Below, one piece after another: positions 49,488 to 57,693 of a DNA stretch of 64,000 nt; within the stretch, counting starts at the first letter, position 1, and each line of letters begins with the position of its first letter. This stretch comes from Sulfodiicoccus acidiphilus (GTDB lineage: Archaea; Thermoproteota; Thermoprotei_A; Sulfolobales; Sulfolobaceae). The notes below the pieces were generated by a model, which ran no database searches, was not told the DNA's origin, and worked only from the letters and a program-made list of their open reading frames with translations. The position numbers and the translations under genes were made by a program. The stretch lies in assembly GCF_003967175.1 (NCBI RefSeq), contig NZ_AP018553.1:1-64000 (forward strand), in the 5' to 3' direction.

Positions 49488-49823
49488 ATGGTTAGTTCCA
49501 AGGATGTTAAGAAGCTCAAGAAGATGGGGATTGAAACTGATCAGATAAACGCTATTAGAGTTATTATAGAAACTCCTGATACCATCATTACGATAGATGA
49601 GCCTACTGTGATCCAAGCCAAGGTGGGGGGACAGAGCGCGATAACTGTAATGGGGGGCAAGAAGTCTGAGACTGTGAAGTCTAGCAGAGTCGAGGTAAGC
49701 CAAGAAGACGTAAACTTCGTTATAGCACAAACTGGAAAGAGCGAGAAGGAAGCTAGGGAGGCACTGGAGAGGGCTAATGGTGACATAGCTAAAGCTATAT
49801 CGATCTTGAGTGGAGGCTCCTGA
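49488..49823 (+). CDS. nac: Nascent polypeptide-associated complex protein
   Basis: 111 aa from ATG at 49488; the longer TTG start at 49467 is unlikely because the TATA element TATTAAGC (49459-49466) is about 26 bases before the ATG. The NAC beta-barrel spans about residues 1-60 and the UBA helix bundle the C-terminus (NFVIAQTGKSEKEAREALERANG). It binds nascent chains at the ribosome exit as a homodimer. Its last 29 bases overlap the convergent regulator gene. Confidence 0.93.
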   Translation: MVSSKDVKKLKKMGIETDQINAIRVIIETPDTIITIDEPTVIQAKVGGQSAITVMGGKKSETVKSSRVEVSQEDVNFVIAQTGKSEKEAREALERANGDIAKAISILSGGS

Positions 49824-50508
49824 GGTTCTTCACCAGTTCCTCCTCCGATTTAAGTGTTGATAGTATGACGGGAATTCCGTCTGAGTCGGCTAGAACCATC
49901 GCTAACGGGTCGAACTTTATGGGTCTATGAAGGATTACAACGTTAGGTTTTATGGGTGCTATCCGTAATGCTATCATGGGAGACCTACCACTTCTGACTT
50001 TAGTAAATATTAGGGCCCTGTTTATACTGAGCCCTAGAAGTTGATAGAACTCGTTACCTCGATGCATAGAAATCGATCTTATACTATCTGTGACTAGATA
50101 GCCGTAGACTTGAACCTCTGGATAGAAACTGTTAATAAGAATACCATCAGTCAGTTTCAGTAACCTATCAAACGAGACTGGCTCATAGAAATCACCAGCG
50201 TCTATGACGTAGTCAGGATTTACGCTAATTCCCTTAGCGAGTTCCTTGATAAGAGGCAATCCTCTCTCCTTATCGATATCTATTAAAGACTGCACGAATT
50301 TCTTGATGAACCTAGTGCCTGGTATTCTCCTCCCTTTCTCGTAATCTCCAATTACTGACGTTGATACGTTAAGCATCCTCGCTACATCAGATTGAGAGGC
50401 ATTGAATGCAACCCTCCACTTTCTCATTGCTAGACCTGGATTCTCGTTCCACACTACATCTCCTGCTATACGCTTCGCGATGGTCTCTATAACGTTCTCT
50501 AGGCTCAT
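49795..50508 (-). CDS. XRE-type HTH transcriptional regulator (archaeal)
   Basis: 237 aa from ATG at 50508. The open frame extends to 50604, but that would put the start inside the tRNA-Pro gene and after the TATA box. The HTH is ALRKW-like followed by FNASQSDVARMLNVSTSVIGDYEKGRRIPG (residues about 30-62); the rest is an archaeal conserved domain of unknown ligand. TTTTAA (minus strand, 50531-50538) is about 26 bases upstream, so a leaderless mRNA is likely. The 3' end overlaps NAC. Confidence 0.82.
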   Translation of the reverse strand: MSLENVIETIAKRIAGDVVWNENPGLAMRKWRVAFNASQSDVARMLNVSTSVIGDYEKGRRIPGTRFIKKFVQSLIDIDKERGLPLIKELAKGISVNPDYVIDAGDFYEPVSFDRLLKLTDGILINSFYPEVQVYGYLVTDSIRSISMHRGNEFYQLLGLSINRALIFTKVRSGRSPMIALRIAPIKPNVVILHRPIKFDPLAMVLADSDGIPVILSTLKSEEELVKNLRSLHSRSI

Positions 50509-50511
50509 CAA

Positions 50512-50519
50512 GTTTAAAT
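50512..50519 (+). promoter_or_regulatory. TATA box of tRNA-Pro
   Basis: GTTTAAAT lies about 28 bases before the first base of tRNA-Pro. It is only a few bases outside the start codon of the divergent HTH gene at 50508. Confidence 0.5.
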
Positions 50520-50530
50520 CCGAGGCCACA

Positions 50531-50538
50531 TTAAAAGC
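50531..50538 (-). promoter_or_regulatory. TATA box of the XRE-type regulator
   Basis: On the minus strand GCTTTTAA is about 26 bases before the ATG at 50508. It lies between the tRNA-Pro TATA box and the tRNA itself, so the two promoters are interlocked. Confidence 0.5.
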
Positions 50539-50543
50539 ATCGG

Positions 50544-50619
50544 GGGCCCGTGGTCTAGCCTGGACTAGGATGCGAGGTTCGGGTCCTCGTGGTCGGGGGT
50601 TCAAATCCCCCCGGGCCCA
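50544..50619 (+). tRNA. tRNA-Pro(CGG)
   Basis: Acceptor GGGCCCG/CGGGCCC, discriminator A, anticodon stem CGAGG/CCUCG with loop UUCGGGU giving CGG, T-arm GGGGG TTCAAAT CCCCC. 76 nt, no intron. ProRS is at 5953. The promoter is listed separately. Confidence 0.95.
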
Positions 50620-50664
50620 CTCCTAACTATTAGGGCTGATTTAATCCCATTTTATAAGGAATCT

Positions 50665-51888
50665 ATGGATATACGTCAGGTGTTTTGTGCGTTTCTATTC
50701 AGGAGGGATCTGAGACTTCAGGACAACACGGGACTTAACCTAGCGTTGGAAAGCTGTCAAGCGGTAGTACCATTGCTCGTCTTAGATCCAAGACAGCTTC
50801 TCCACAACGAATATAAATCAGACTTCGCAATAGCGTTCTTCATTAACTCCATAGTGGAGCTAAACGAGGAGCTGAAAACGTTAGGCGGGGAGCTGAACTT
50901 GATTGAAGGAATAGCGGAGGACGTGATACCTTCACTTCCGGTCAATGCGATATTCTTTAACCAAGATTATACGCCATTCGCTAAAATAAGGGACGAAAAG
51001 CTAATGGAAAGGTGCAAAAGTAGGGGAATTCAGGTTAATGTAACTGAAGACTATACACTGATGCCGAAGGAGTTTTTCCTGAGAAAAGGAAGGCCATATC
51101 ACACGTTCTCTAGATTCTACGCCGAAGCGATGGGAATCTCGATAAGAAAGCCCGTCGGAACGAAGGGTGGAAAATTCTCTAAATCGAAACTGGGAACTAG
51201 TACACGAATTCTCAGTAAGTACGTTGTCGGGGAAAAACCGATAGTAAGAGGGGGTAGGAGAGAGGCAATGGGATTACTAGAGAGAGCTAGAACTCTAAAT
51301 GTCGACAAACGGGAGTTCCCCGCTGAGGAGGCCACCACCATGCTTTCAGCTCACATAAAGTTCGGAACCGTGTCCATAAGAGAGGCCTACTACAACGTGC
51401 CTGAGCCAATTAGAAGACAACTGTTCTGGAGAGACTTCTTCACTCTAATAGCGTACTACAATCCCCGCGTATTCGGAGAAGCTTTCAAACAAGAATATAA
51501 CTGTATAAAATGGGAAAACGATTGGAAAAAATTCAAGGCGTGGACAGAGGGTCGTACCGGGTTCCCGTTGGTAGACGCTGGAATGAGGCAGTTAAATGCA
51601 GTCGGCTACATGCACAACAGAGTGCGAATGGTGGCCGCTTCGGTCCTAGTGAAACTTCTTCACATAGATTGGAGGATAGGTGAAAAGTACTTTGCGACTA
51701 AGTTGGTGGACTACGATCCTGCGGTTAACAACGGAAACTGGCAGTGGGTGGCTTCCACTGGAACGGATTACATGTTCAGACTTTACAACCCATGGCTACA
51801 ACAAAGAAAATTCGACCCGGACGCTGAGTATATCAAGAAATGGGTTACTGAACTAAGGGAGTTAGCAAAGAGAAAATTCTTGACTTAG
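50665..51888 (+). CDS. phr: Deoxyribodipyrimidine photolyase
   Basis: 407 aa of the class I cryptochrome/photolyase family. N-terminal LFRRDLRLQDNTGLNLAL starts the antenna-binding domain; the FAD domain has GRTGFPLVDAGMRQLNAVGYMHNR (about residues 292-315) and YDPAVNNGNWQWVASTGTD (about 352-370), including the CPD-contacting residues. It splits UV-induced cyclobutane dimers using blue light. Upstream, GATTTAAT and TTTTATAAGG are alternative TATA boxes. Downstream begins a long gene-free region. Confidence 0.95.
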   Translation: MDIRQVFCAFLFRRDLRLQDNTGLNLALESCQAVVPLLVLDPRQLLHNEYKSDFAIAFFINSIVELNEELKTLGGELNLIEGIAEDVIPSLPVNAIFFNQDYTPFAKIRDEKLMERCKSRGIQVNVTEDYTLMPKEFFLRKGRPYHTFSRFYAEAMGISIRKPVGTKGGKFSKSKLGTSTRILSKYVVGEKPIVRGGRREAMGLLERARTLNVDKREFPAEEATTMLSAHIKFGTVSIREAYYNVPEPIRRQLFWRDFFTLIAYYNPRVFGEAFKQEYNCIKWENDWKKFKAWTEGRTGFPLVDAGMRQLNAVGYMHNRVRMVAASVLVKLLHIDWRIGEKYFATKLVDYDPAVNNGNWQWVASTGTDYMFRLYNPWLQQRKFDPDAEYIKKWVTELRELAKRKFLT

Positions 51889-52493
51889 AGCGAAAGGAAG
51901 TTAATGGATATAGGAGGCCCATCGTGGAGTATAGGGGAGCCGCAGAGGAGGCTAGACGCATGTATTTCAGGTCGTTAACGGATTGTGGCGGAAACTCCAA
52001 ATCGGTGAGTTAGCAAGCCGAACTTTCTCCCAGCAATGAGGAGAAGATTGATCGTTCTTCCACAGGGCATCTTAAACGAGTCTCTGGCACGAGACTTAGA
52101 CAAATGGGATGCCCTTCTGGTTTAATGACGTCTTGCCTACAACTAAATCATATGGTACCCCCTGAGGGGTGAACTATCCCTTACGGACTGGACTTCCTAC
52201 TTCATAACCTTACCTTGCCCAACGGGCAGAGGGCTCCACAGGTGGTTGAGTGTAGTCCCAGCCTCGACCTAGATCGGTCGGTGCAAACGAAGTGTGATTG
52301 GTTGGGGGCGGAGACGTTACCTCACGAACCCTCCCTTTGACGGAAGCTTCTCGGCAAGGCTTACGTCATCGACGACTTTTATCAGTAAATTTCTTGAGAA
52401 TTGATATTTAAATGGGCCATCCCTCTCACATCGTTACTGATGAGGTCTCTCCGCAACCCTGAGAGATAAAGAGGAGAAGAAGTTAGATAGTGT
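51889..52493. other. Gene-free stretch with a transposon right-end relic
   Basis: 605 bases with no credible protein gene. On the minus strand it holds a right-end-like hairpin series of an IS200/IS605-type element (52169-52237). GCCCCCAACC-like sequence just upstream of it resembles the TnpB tail coding region at 60954-61016, but the frame is broken. Near the end TATTTAAATGG (about 52406-52416) is a TATA candidate for the HTH gene at 52494 or for a short RNA. Confidence 0.4.
52169..52237 (-). mobile_element. IS200/IS605-like right-end relic, copy 1
   Basis: Read on the minus strand: a small stem CTGCCCGTTGGGCAAGG, then GGAAGTCCAGTCCGTAAGG and the terminal GGGATAGTTCAC. The final GGG-AGTTCAC is shared with the relics at 61357 and 63171, and the last of these directly follows a TnpB coding tail. 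No transposase frame survives next to this copy. Confidence 0.45.
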
Positions 52494-53072
52494 GTGGAAT
52501 TCCTTTCCGCGAAAACTAGGAAATGTTTGACCATGATCTCTCGGACTGGCCCAAATGGAATAACGGTAGATAAATTAATTGAACTAATGATACCGTTAGA
52601 GACTAGGGAAAGCGTCCTCAAGTCCTTAGAGGAACTAGTGTTCGGAGGCTATGTGGACGTTCTTGGAGAGTCCGGCTCCGTCAGAGTGGTGGCTTCAAAA
52701 AGTGTGAGGACCTCTATGGTAGCGCTAGAGTTGCACAAACTGATCATCGTGAAGAAGCTTCAATCTTTAAGGAGTTCGGTTGAATCGAAACAAGAGAACG
52801 AGGCCAAGAAGTGTATCAAGGAATTATCGGAGGCGTTAGGAAACGCATTTCTCTCCCTCTCTGGTGAAACGCCTGAGCTAACTATTCCAGAGTTGCTGGA
52901 GTTAATTAGGCCAATTAGGGACAGATTGGGAAGTGTAATGGGATCAGAACAAACTCTCCCGCTTGATTTACTTAAGGAGTTAATTGGGCTAGTCTCGAAA
53001 TATAAAGGAGACACAGAGGCCAAGATCTTAGAGAACATCCTTCAGAAAGAACAACATGTCAGGGATGCTTAA
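52494..53072 (+). CDS. HTH-containing protein of unknown function
   Basis: 192 aa from GTG. Residues about 1-70 look like a winged helix (RKCLTMISRTGPNGITVDKLIELMI, then VLKSLEELVFGGYVDVLG), and the remainder is predicted to be helical, with Lys/Glu-rich stretches. I do not recognise the family. Its end overlaps by 14 bases the convergent membrane protein gene, which itself is linked to an Sso10a-like DNA-binding protein. A leader of about 60 bases from the TATA at 52406 is possible. Confidence 0.6.
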   Translation: MEFLSAKTRKCLTMISRTGPNGITVDKLIELMIPLETRESVLKSLEELVFGGYVDVLGESGSVRVVASKSVRTSMVALELHKLIIVKKLQSLRSSVESKQENEAKKCIKELSEALGNAFLSLSGETPELTIPELLELIRPIRDRLGSVMGSEQTLPLDLLKELIGLVSKYKGDTEAKILENILQKEQHVRDA

Positions 53073-53607
53073 ATAAGTGTGCCTTTCTTTTCATGTTTTT
53101 TATAACCTCCAGCAGTCTAAAGGATAAAACGATGAAGTAACTCATGTAGATGAGAGTTGCAAGCTCTAGACCTACAAAAAGGGTGCTACCAGTGGTAACG
53201 TACCCTAAGGAGAGTCCTAAAGTGAGAAAACCCAATAACATGGAGTTCCTTAAGTAATCTGAGAACTTAGCGTCCAACGACGTCAGCTCCTCTAGATCCT
53301 TGACCAACCACGATATTCCCTCTAGCTCCTTCTTTATAAAGGGAATCTTTCCGTTTACAAATTCAATCACTGTGCCTATCTCTCCTTGAATATCGACGCT
53401 TAATAGACTCTGAGTGAGAACTTCTGATACAGAACCCTCCGAAAAGGAAGTTATCATCCGTTCGAGAAGCTCCAACGTCTTCAAAGCCTTCAGCTTCTCG
53501 AGGTCCCTCCTTACAACTTCAGTTCTCTTACGCAAGTAGAAATTAAGGAGGGACAGTTCTACAAAAGTTAACGATAATGTTAGTATAGCTACATCTATGA
53601 TTTCCAC
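53059..53607 (-). CDS. Membrane protein with coiled-coil region, unknown
   Basis: 182 aa from GTG. An N-terminal membrane helix (about residues 4-26) is followed by a charged, probably coiled-coil segment (28-120) and two further membrane helices (about 121-141 and 143-165), ending in a basic tail. No enzymatic motif is seen. The start overlaps the stop of the Sso10a-like gene by one base, so the two are made together. A membrane-tethered partner of a chromatin-type protein is an inference. Confidence 0.6.
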   Translation of the reverse strand: MEIIDVAILTLSLTFVELSLLNFYLRKRTEVVRRDLEKLKALKTLELLERMITSFSEGSVSEVLTQSLLSVDIQGEIGTVIEFVNGKIPFIKKELEGISWLVKDLEELTSLDAKFSDYLRNSMLLGFLTLGLSLGYVTTGSTLFVGLELATLIYMSYFIVLSFRLLEVIKNMKRKAHLFKHP

Positions 53608-53894
53608 TAATAAAGTTCTTCTCTTATTTGGTTAATAAGTTCACTAGCTTTTGCCTGCAGTTCCCTCAGCGAATCGAGCCTATTGAGAAGTTCTACTCCC
53701 TTCTCGGTGAGCTTGAACATCCCACCTTCCTCAATTAACAAACCCTTCTCTCTGAGATAAGCCAAGTACTTCTCCATTACCTCGTAACTCAGATTGGCAT
53801 CTCTCATTATTGCTGACTTCCGTCCCCTGCCTTCAGCTACAACTCTTAAGATATCGCCAACAAGTTCCACACTGGTCCTTTTAGTTCTGGTCAT
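53607..53894 (-). CDS. Sso10a-like winged-helix DNA-binding protein
   Basis: 95 aa. The order is a basic N-terminus (MTRTKRTSVELVGDILRVV), helix GRKSAIMRDANLSYEVMEKYLAYL, wing GMFKLTEKGVELLNRL and a C-terminal heptad-like helix ELQAKASELINQIREEL that would form the antiparallel dimer coil known in Sso10a. Sso10a proteins are nucleoid-associated or regulatory in Sulfolobales. It is translationally linked to a membrane protein. Confidence 0.7.
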   Translation of the reverse strand: MTRTKRTSVELVGDILRVVAEGRGRKSAIMRDANLSYEVMEKYLAYLREKGLLIEEGGMFKLTEKGVELLNRLDSLRELQAKASELINQIREELY

Positions 53895-53953
53895 AGACGG
53901 ATCGAATTTCTACTCACTAGGAACGGCCTAAAAACTCTTATCCATATTATCTC

Positions 53954-54748
53954 CTAAACCGACTTCAAGTATAGATAGTCATCCTCGCTGAGATTCCAGC
54001 CTAACGCCCCAACAATATCATCGACGTGCTCTCTAGATGACGCCTTAGGAATAGGAATAGACCTCCTCATCACATACTTCAGAGCTACCTGCACAGGGGT
54101 TCTGCCATACCTCTCTGCAACTTTCCTAACCTTAGGATCTACTGACACTCGCCCTCTTGCCAAGGGCGTGTATGCAATCACTGTTACGCCACTCTTTTCA
54201 CAGAAGGGAATTAGTCCCTCCTCTGGGTCCTTTCTAAACACGTTGTACTCTATCTCATTAGCAACGATCTCGTACTTCGACGTGGATTCCATGGCGTTCC
54301 TAAGTTCCTCCTCATTGAAGTTACTCACTCCTATGAACCTCGTGGTTCCCTCCTCTACTAGTCTCTCCATGGCCCTGACTGTTTCCCCTATGGGCACAGA
54401 GGAGTTTGGCCAATGAATGAGTAATAGATCTACATACTTCAGGCCTAACCTCCTCAAGCTCAACCTTCCATACTTGATAACGTCATCATACCTAAGGTGA
54501 TTACTCCACAGCTTAGTCACTACAAAGAAGGAGTCTCGCTCGATACCAGACACCGCTTTACCCACTAGCTCTTCTGCGTGTCCACCTCCATACATCTCTG
54601 CCGTGTCGACGAGTGTAAGACCCTTCTCTAGCGCGTATCTTATGACCTCGATCCACTGAGCATCCCTCGACGTATCGGCCTCCCAATAGCCGCCTCCCAT
54701 TCTCCACGTTCCTATGCCTATTGAGACCTCGAAGTCTCCTACCCTCAT
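53954..54748 (-). CDS. Aldo/keto reductase
   Basis: 264 aa. The AKR barrel signatures are clear: catalytic Asp-Tyr in DTAEMYGGGHAEELVG (about residues 48-63), Lys in FVVTKLWSNH, and LLIHWPNSS; the NADP-binding end is IPKASSREHV. It reduces carbonyls with NADPH; the substrate cannot be read. It is divergent from pmk with only 33 bases between start codons, whose promoters interlock. Confidence 0.9.
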   Translation of the reverse strand: MRVGDFEVSIGIGTWRMGGGYWEADTSRDAQWIEVIRYALEKGLTLVDTAEMYGGGHAEELVGKAVSGIERDSFFVVTKLWSNHLRYDDVIKYGRLSLRRLGLKYVDLLLIHWPNSSVPIGETVRAMERLVEEGTTRFIGVSNFNEEELRNAMESTSKYEIVANEIEYNVFRKDPEEGLIPFCEKSGVTVIAYTPLARGRVSVDPKVRKVAERYGRTPVQVALKYVMRRSIPIPKASSREHVDDIVGALGWNLSEDDYLYLKSV

Positions 54749-54751
54749 ACC

Positions 54752-54757
54752 TTTAAG
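54752..54757 (+). promoter_or_regulatory. TATA box of pmk
   Basis: TTTAAG lies about 26 bases before the pmk ATG at 54782, and only four bases before the start codon of the divergent aldo/keto reductase. Confidence 0.45.
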
Positions 54758-54770
54758 GTAGATAGCGTGG

Positions 54771-54779
54771 GCTTATAAC
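54771..54779 (-). promoter_or_regulatory. TATA box of the aldo/keto reductase
   Basis: On the minus strand GTTATAAGC lies about 26 bases before the ATG at 54748, and just three bases outside the pmk ATG. Confidence 0.45.
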
Positions 54780-54781
54780 TA

Positions 54782-55720
54782 ATGATTTCGGCGCCAGGAA
54801 AGGTCCTATGGATAGGCAGTTATACTGTGGTGTTCGGAGGGCTCGCCCACGTTATAGCTATAGACAAGAGAGTAAGATGTGAGGTCTGTGAGTCTCAGAG
54901 ACCAATTTACGAGACTAACTTCGGTGTTTTTGAAGGAAAGGGGAACGAACTCATTCAATCTGTCCTAGAGGAGTTCGAGAGAGAGGAGGGGAAGGTTCCT
55001 CCACTACGGGTTAAGCTTATGAACGATAGAGAGTTCATCAGGAACGGAAGAAAGACAGGTTTAGGAAGCTCCTCCGCTGCTACAGTAGCACTCACGGCCT
55101 GCATATACAAATACCTCCATGGGAGACTCGACTTAGGCGAGATTTATGTTAAGGCCCAAAGGGCCAACTGGAGGAGGCAGGGAGGGATAGGAAGTGGGTT
55201 TGATGTAGCAGCTGCTGTCTTCGGCAGCGTTGTTTACAGGACTTTCACTGATCCTATCAAGGTGGACTCCTATCATGAACCATTAAAGCTAGGAGATAAG
55301 GTGTCTATGATCGTTGGGCTAAGTGGAAGACCTTCCTCTACAGTAGAATTGGTGAAACGGTTCATTGAGGGGAGATCCAAAATAGAACCGCTAATGAAGT
55401 TGATCGACGAGGAGAATCAAAACGCTATCAATCTGTTGAAAAGAGGAAAGATTGATGCTGCTGCTCTACATACCAGACTGGCTAGGAACATTCTGGCACA
55501 GGCCGCCAAGACTGTAGGTGTCAACCTTAACGGTGAGATGGGGAAAGTAATAGATGAAGCTGAGGAGAATGGAGCATATGTCTCTCTCTCACCAGGAGCG
55601 GGAGGAGGAGAGCTATACTTCGCCCTAGGAGATGATTTAGCGAGTGTGGAGGCCAAGTGGCGGAAGAGAGGGCTAACAGTGTTCTACGTTAAGGAAGATA
55701 TGGGGGTGAGAGAAGAGTGA
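54782..55720 (+). CDS. Phosphomevalonate kinase (GHMP type)
   Basis: 312 aa GHMP kinase. N-terminal MISAPGKVLWIGSYTVVFGG, ATP loop KTGLGSSSAATVALTA (near residue 97), GGIGSGFDVAAAVFG and the late SPGAGGGELYFA. The Sulfolobales, unlike most archaea, are known to use the classical route through diphosphomevalonate, with a kinase of this kind. The directly linked mvaD (start overlaps by four bases) makes the identification firm by context. Confidence 0.87.
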   Translation: MISAPGKVLWIGSYTVVFGGLAHVIAIDKRVRCEVCESQRPIYETNFGVFEGKGNELIQSVLEEFEREEGKVPPLRVKLMNDREFIRNGRKTGLGSSSAATVALTACIYKYLHGRLDLGEIYVKAQRANWRRQGGIGSGFDVAAAVFGSVVYRTFTDPIKVDSYHEPLKLGDKVSMIVGLSGRPSSTVELVKRFIEGRSKIEPLMKLIDEENQNAINLLKRGKIDAAALHTRLARNILAQAAKTVGVNLNGEMGKVIDEAEENGAYVSLSPGAGGGELYFALGDDLASVEAKWRKRGLTVFYVKEDMGVREE

Positions 55721-56688
55721 AGAGAGCCGTAGTTGAAGCACCTGCAAACATAGCGCTGGTGAAATATTGGGGGAAAAGGAACGAGGAGCTTAACTTGCCT
55801 TTGAACGACAGCTTATCCATGACCCTAGACCTAACCGTTAAGACTGAGGTGACTTTATCCAGGGAGTTCGATAGAGACGAGGTCTACGTTAACCAAAGGA
55901 GATTAAGTGACGAAGAGGTGAAGGAGTATGCAGGTAGAGTAATGAGATCTATTAGGAAGGTGGCTGGGGACCAAGGACTTCGAGCGGTGGTGCGGTCTGT
56001 CTCTACGTTTCCAGAGTCGGCAGGTCTGGCATCCTCAGCGGCCGGAATGGCCGCACTCGTGTGGGCATGCAACGAGGCGTTAGGGTTAGGGTTAGACAGA
56101 AAGGAAATCTCGAAGTTAGCTCGAGAGGGTTCCGGCAGCGCCTGCAGGAGTATCTTCGGTGGATTTGTATTGTGGAAGAAGGGGACGAGGAACGACGGCA
56201 GTGACTCTTACTGTGAAGAATTGTTCCCCCCTTCCCACTGGGACCTAGTTGATGTGATAGGACTCGTCTCAGATTCAAAAAAGAAGATTTCATCTAGAGA
56301 AGGGATGAAGAGAGTAAGGACTGCCCCCACGTTAGATAGCAGGTTGGAGTTCGTGAACAGGACCCTACCTAAAATGATAGAGAGTATAGCTAACAGAGAC
56401 GAGAGTTCCTTCTATGAATTGGTGATGAGGCATAGCAACAGTATGCACTCAGTAATCATGGACTCTTGGCCGCCAACTTGGTATCTTAACGATATATCTA
56501 TAAAAGTGATGGAAATAATTTACGCCTATGGTAAGGCTGCCTATACCTTCGACGCCGGTCCTAATCCACACGTAATAACTTCCAGCTCTAGAGCAGATGA
56601 GATCGAGAATTTGCTAAGGGACGCCGGGGCGAGAAGGGTGATAGTGTCCAAGATAAGCCAAGGACCTAGGACACTTGAGGTCGGATGA
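55717..56688 (+). CDS. mvaD: Diphosphomevalonate decarboxylase
   Basis: 323 aa. It begins VEAPANIALVKYWGKRNEELNLPLNDSLS-like, the signature of the enzyme, with SAGLASSAAGMAALVWA as the ATP loop and GSGSACRSIFGGFVLW; DAGPNP near residue 285 is the catalytic-site strand. It makes isopentenyl diphosphate. The GTG start overlaps the end of pmk. The pmk-mvaD pair and mvk cover mevalonate to IPP. Confidence 0.95.
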   Translation: MKRAVVEAPANIALVKYWGKRNEELNLPLNDSLSMTLDLTVKTEVTLSREFDRDEVYVNQRRLSDEEVKEYAGRVMRSIRKVAGDQGLRAVVRSVSTFPESAGLASSAAGMAALVWACNEALGLGLDRKEISKLAREGSGSACRSIFGGFVLWKKGTRNDGSDSYCEELFPPSHWDLVDVIGLVSDSKKKISSREGMKRVRTAPTLDSRLEFVNRTLPKMIESIANRDESSFYELVMRHSNSMHSVIMDSWPPTWYLNDISIKVMEIIYAYGKAAYTFDAGPNPHVITSSSRADEIENLLRDAGARRVIVSKISQGPRTLEVG

Positions 56689-56701
56689 CAACAATAAACC
56701 T

Positions 56702-57655
56702 CTAACCTGAGCCGAGTCTTCTCTTTAGAACGTAGTTAACCAACTTAATCGTCCCAGGCTCAATTGGCTTGGGTTCCTTGACGGAAGCCAGAGCGGTGTT
56801 AAGTTCATCACCTTTCCACTTTGACGGGTCCTCTAGGAAATATGCCCCAAGTAACTCAGCGTAGATCTTGGTGTCCTCTCTAGATGCTGCCCTTGTCCAG
56901 TCCGAGTTGTAGACAACTACGGTAGGCTTCCTATACATTACCACGGCCTCCATCGCGGTCTTCCCTTGATGGGTTACGACTATTGAGGCGTGTGCTATCC
57001 ATCTCTCTAGATCTATGTCGTAGTCGAAGAAATTCCAATCCGGCCTTTGGCTTCTATAAAGGTCGGGCGAGAGCCTACCCGTCTGAACAACTCCCTTAAC
57101 CTGCAGGGCCAAGGCCTTCTTAAAGAGTCGGTGAAATCCCATACTTCCAGCAGTGAAAAGGACGTAGCCTTCGTCCCTGGCATCATACTTAGGTTTTTCA
57201 ACTATGGGGCCCGTCACCACTCCGTTTTTATACAGAGGAAGCTGCTCCTTCCAGTGGAGGAAGACCGCCCTAGAGAATCTAGAGATTAAGTGAATTGCCT
57301 TTCCCCGAGTAACTATCCTGTCCTGGCTCTCTATCGCATAAATCGAGGAACCTTTGACCCTCTCAATTAATGATGGAACGACAGAATGGTTAGAACCCGT
57401 TGCCACGGTCGCATCATACTTCGGTAGCTGAAAACTCTGAGTTAGCGCCCTTAACACGCCTAAGAGAAGCGACCCCCCAGATGGCTCCCTTCCCTTAGCT
57501 ACCTCAAAGATCTTCCTAGCATAGGGCTCGAGTAGCTTTCTGGATAGCAAGTCGCCCTCGGGAACCACGAAGTCTACTTTTTCCTCTAAGTATTGGGCTA
57601 TCGCTCTAGCGTAACCTGTATGTCCGCCCCCACTGGCAATTATGAGTACATCCAA
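56702..57655 (-). CDS. MurG/Alg13-14-like glycosyltransferase (Agl24-like)
   Basis: 317 aa from TTG. The N-terminus MDVLIIASGGGHTGYARAIAQ carries the GGGH motif of the Alg14/MurG fold, and the C-terminal half has the UDP-sugar site VVTHQGKTAMEAVVMYRKPTVVV. A single protein combining both halves matches the Agl24 type, which in Sulfolobales adds the second GlcNAc of the chitobiose core of lipid-linked N-glycans. glmS and a GlmU-like gene in this window could supply UDP-GlcNAc. No acceptor-binding membrane helix is obvious, so membrane association would be peripheral. Confidence 0.68.
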   Translation of the reverse strand: MDVLIIASGGGHTGYARAIAQYLEEKVDFVVPEGDLLSRKLLEPYARKIFEVAKGREPSGGSLLLGVLRALTQSFQLPKYDATVATGSNHSVVPSLIERVKGSSIYAIESQDRIVTRGKAIHLISRFSRAVFLHWKEQLPLYKNGVVTGPIVEKPKYDARDEGYVLFTAGSMGFHRLFKKALALQVKGVVQTGRLSPDLYRSQRPDWNFFDYDIDLERWIAHASIVVTHQGKTAMEAVVMYRKPTVVVYNSDWTRAASREDTKIYAELLGAYFLEDPSKWKGDELNTALASVKEPKPIEPGTIKLVNYVLKRRLGSG

Positions 57656-57664
57656 CGATAATCT

Positions 57665-57670
57665 AATTTA
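57665..57670 (+). promoter_or_regulatory. TATA box of thrS
   Basis: AATTTA is about 26 bases before the thrS GTG at 57694. It lies within the 38-base spacer shared with the divergent glycosyltransferase. Confidence 0.38.
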
Positions 57671-57679
57671 CTCAGCACT

Positions 57680-57688
57680 CATAAAAGC
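57680..57688 (-). promoter_or_regulatory. TATA box of the Agl24-like gene
   Basis: On the minus strand GCTTTTATG lies about 26-30 bases before the TTG at 57655, so its mRNA would be leaderless. Confidence 0.42.
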
Positions 57689-57693
57689 GCACT

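Noticed and set aside
50509-50604. N-terminal extension of the XRE-type regulator
   Set aside because: It would start within tRNA-Pro and read its antisense strand; a good TATA box favours the start at 50508.
52437-52461. Possible C/D-box guide RNA (CTGATGA ... CTGA) before the HTH gene
   Set aside because: The C' and final D boxes are missing and the sequence fits an mRNA leader equally well.
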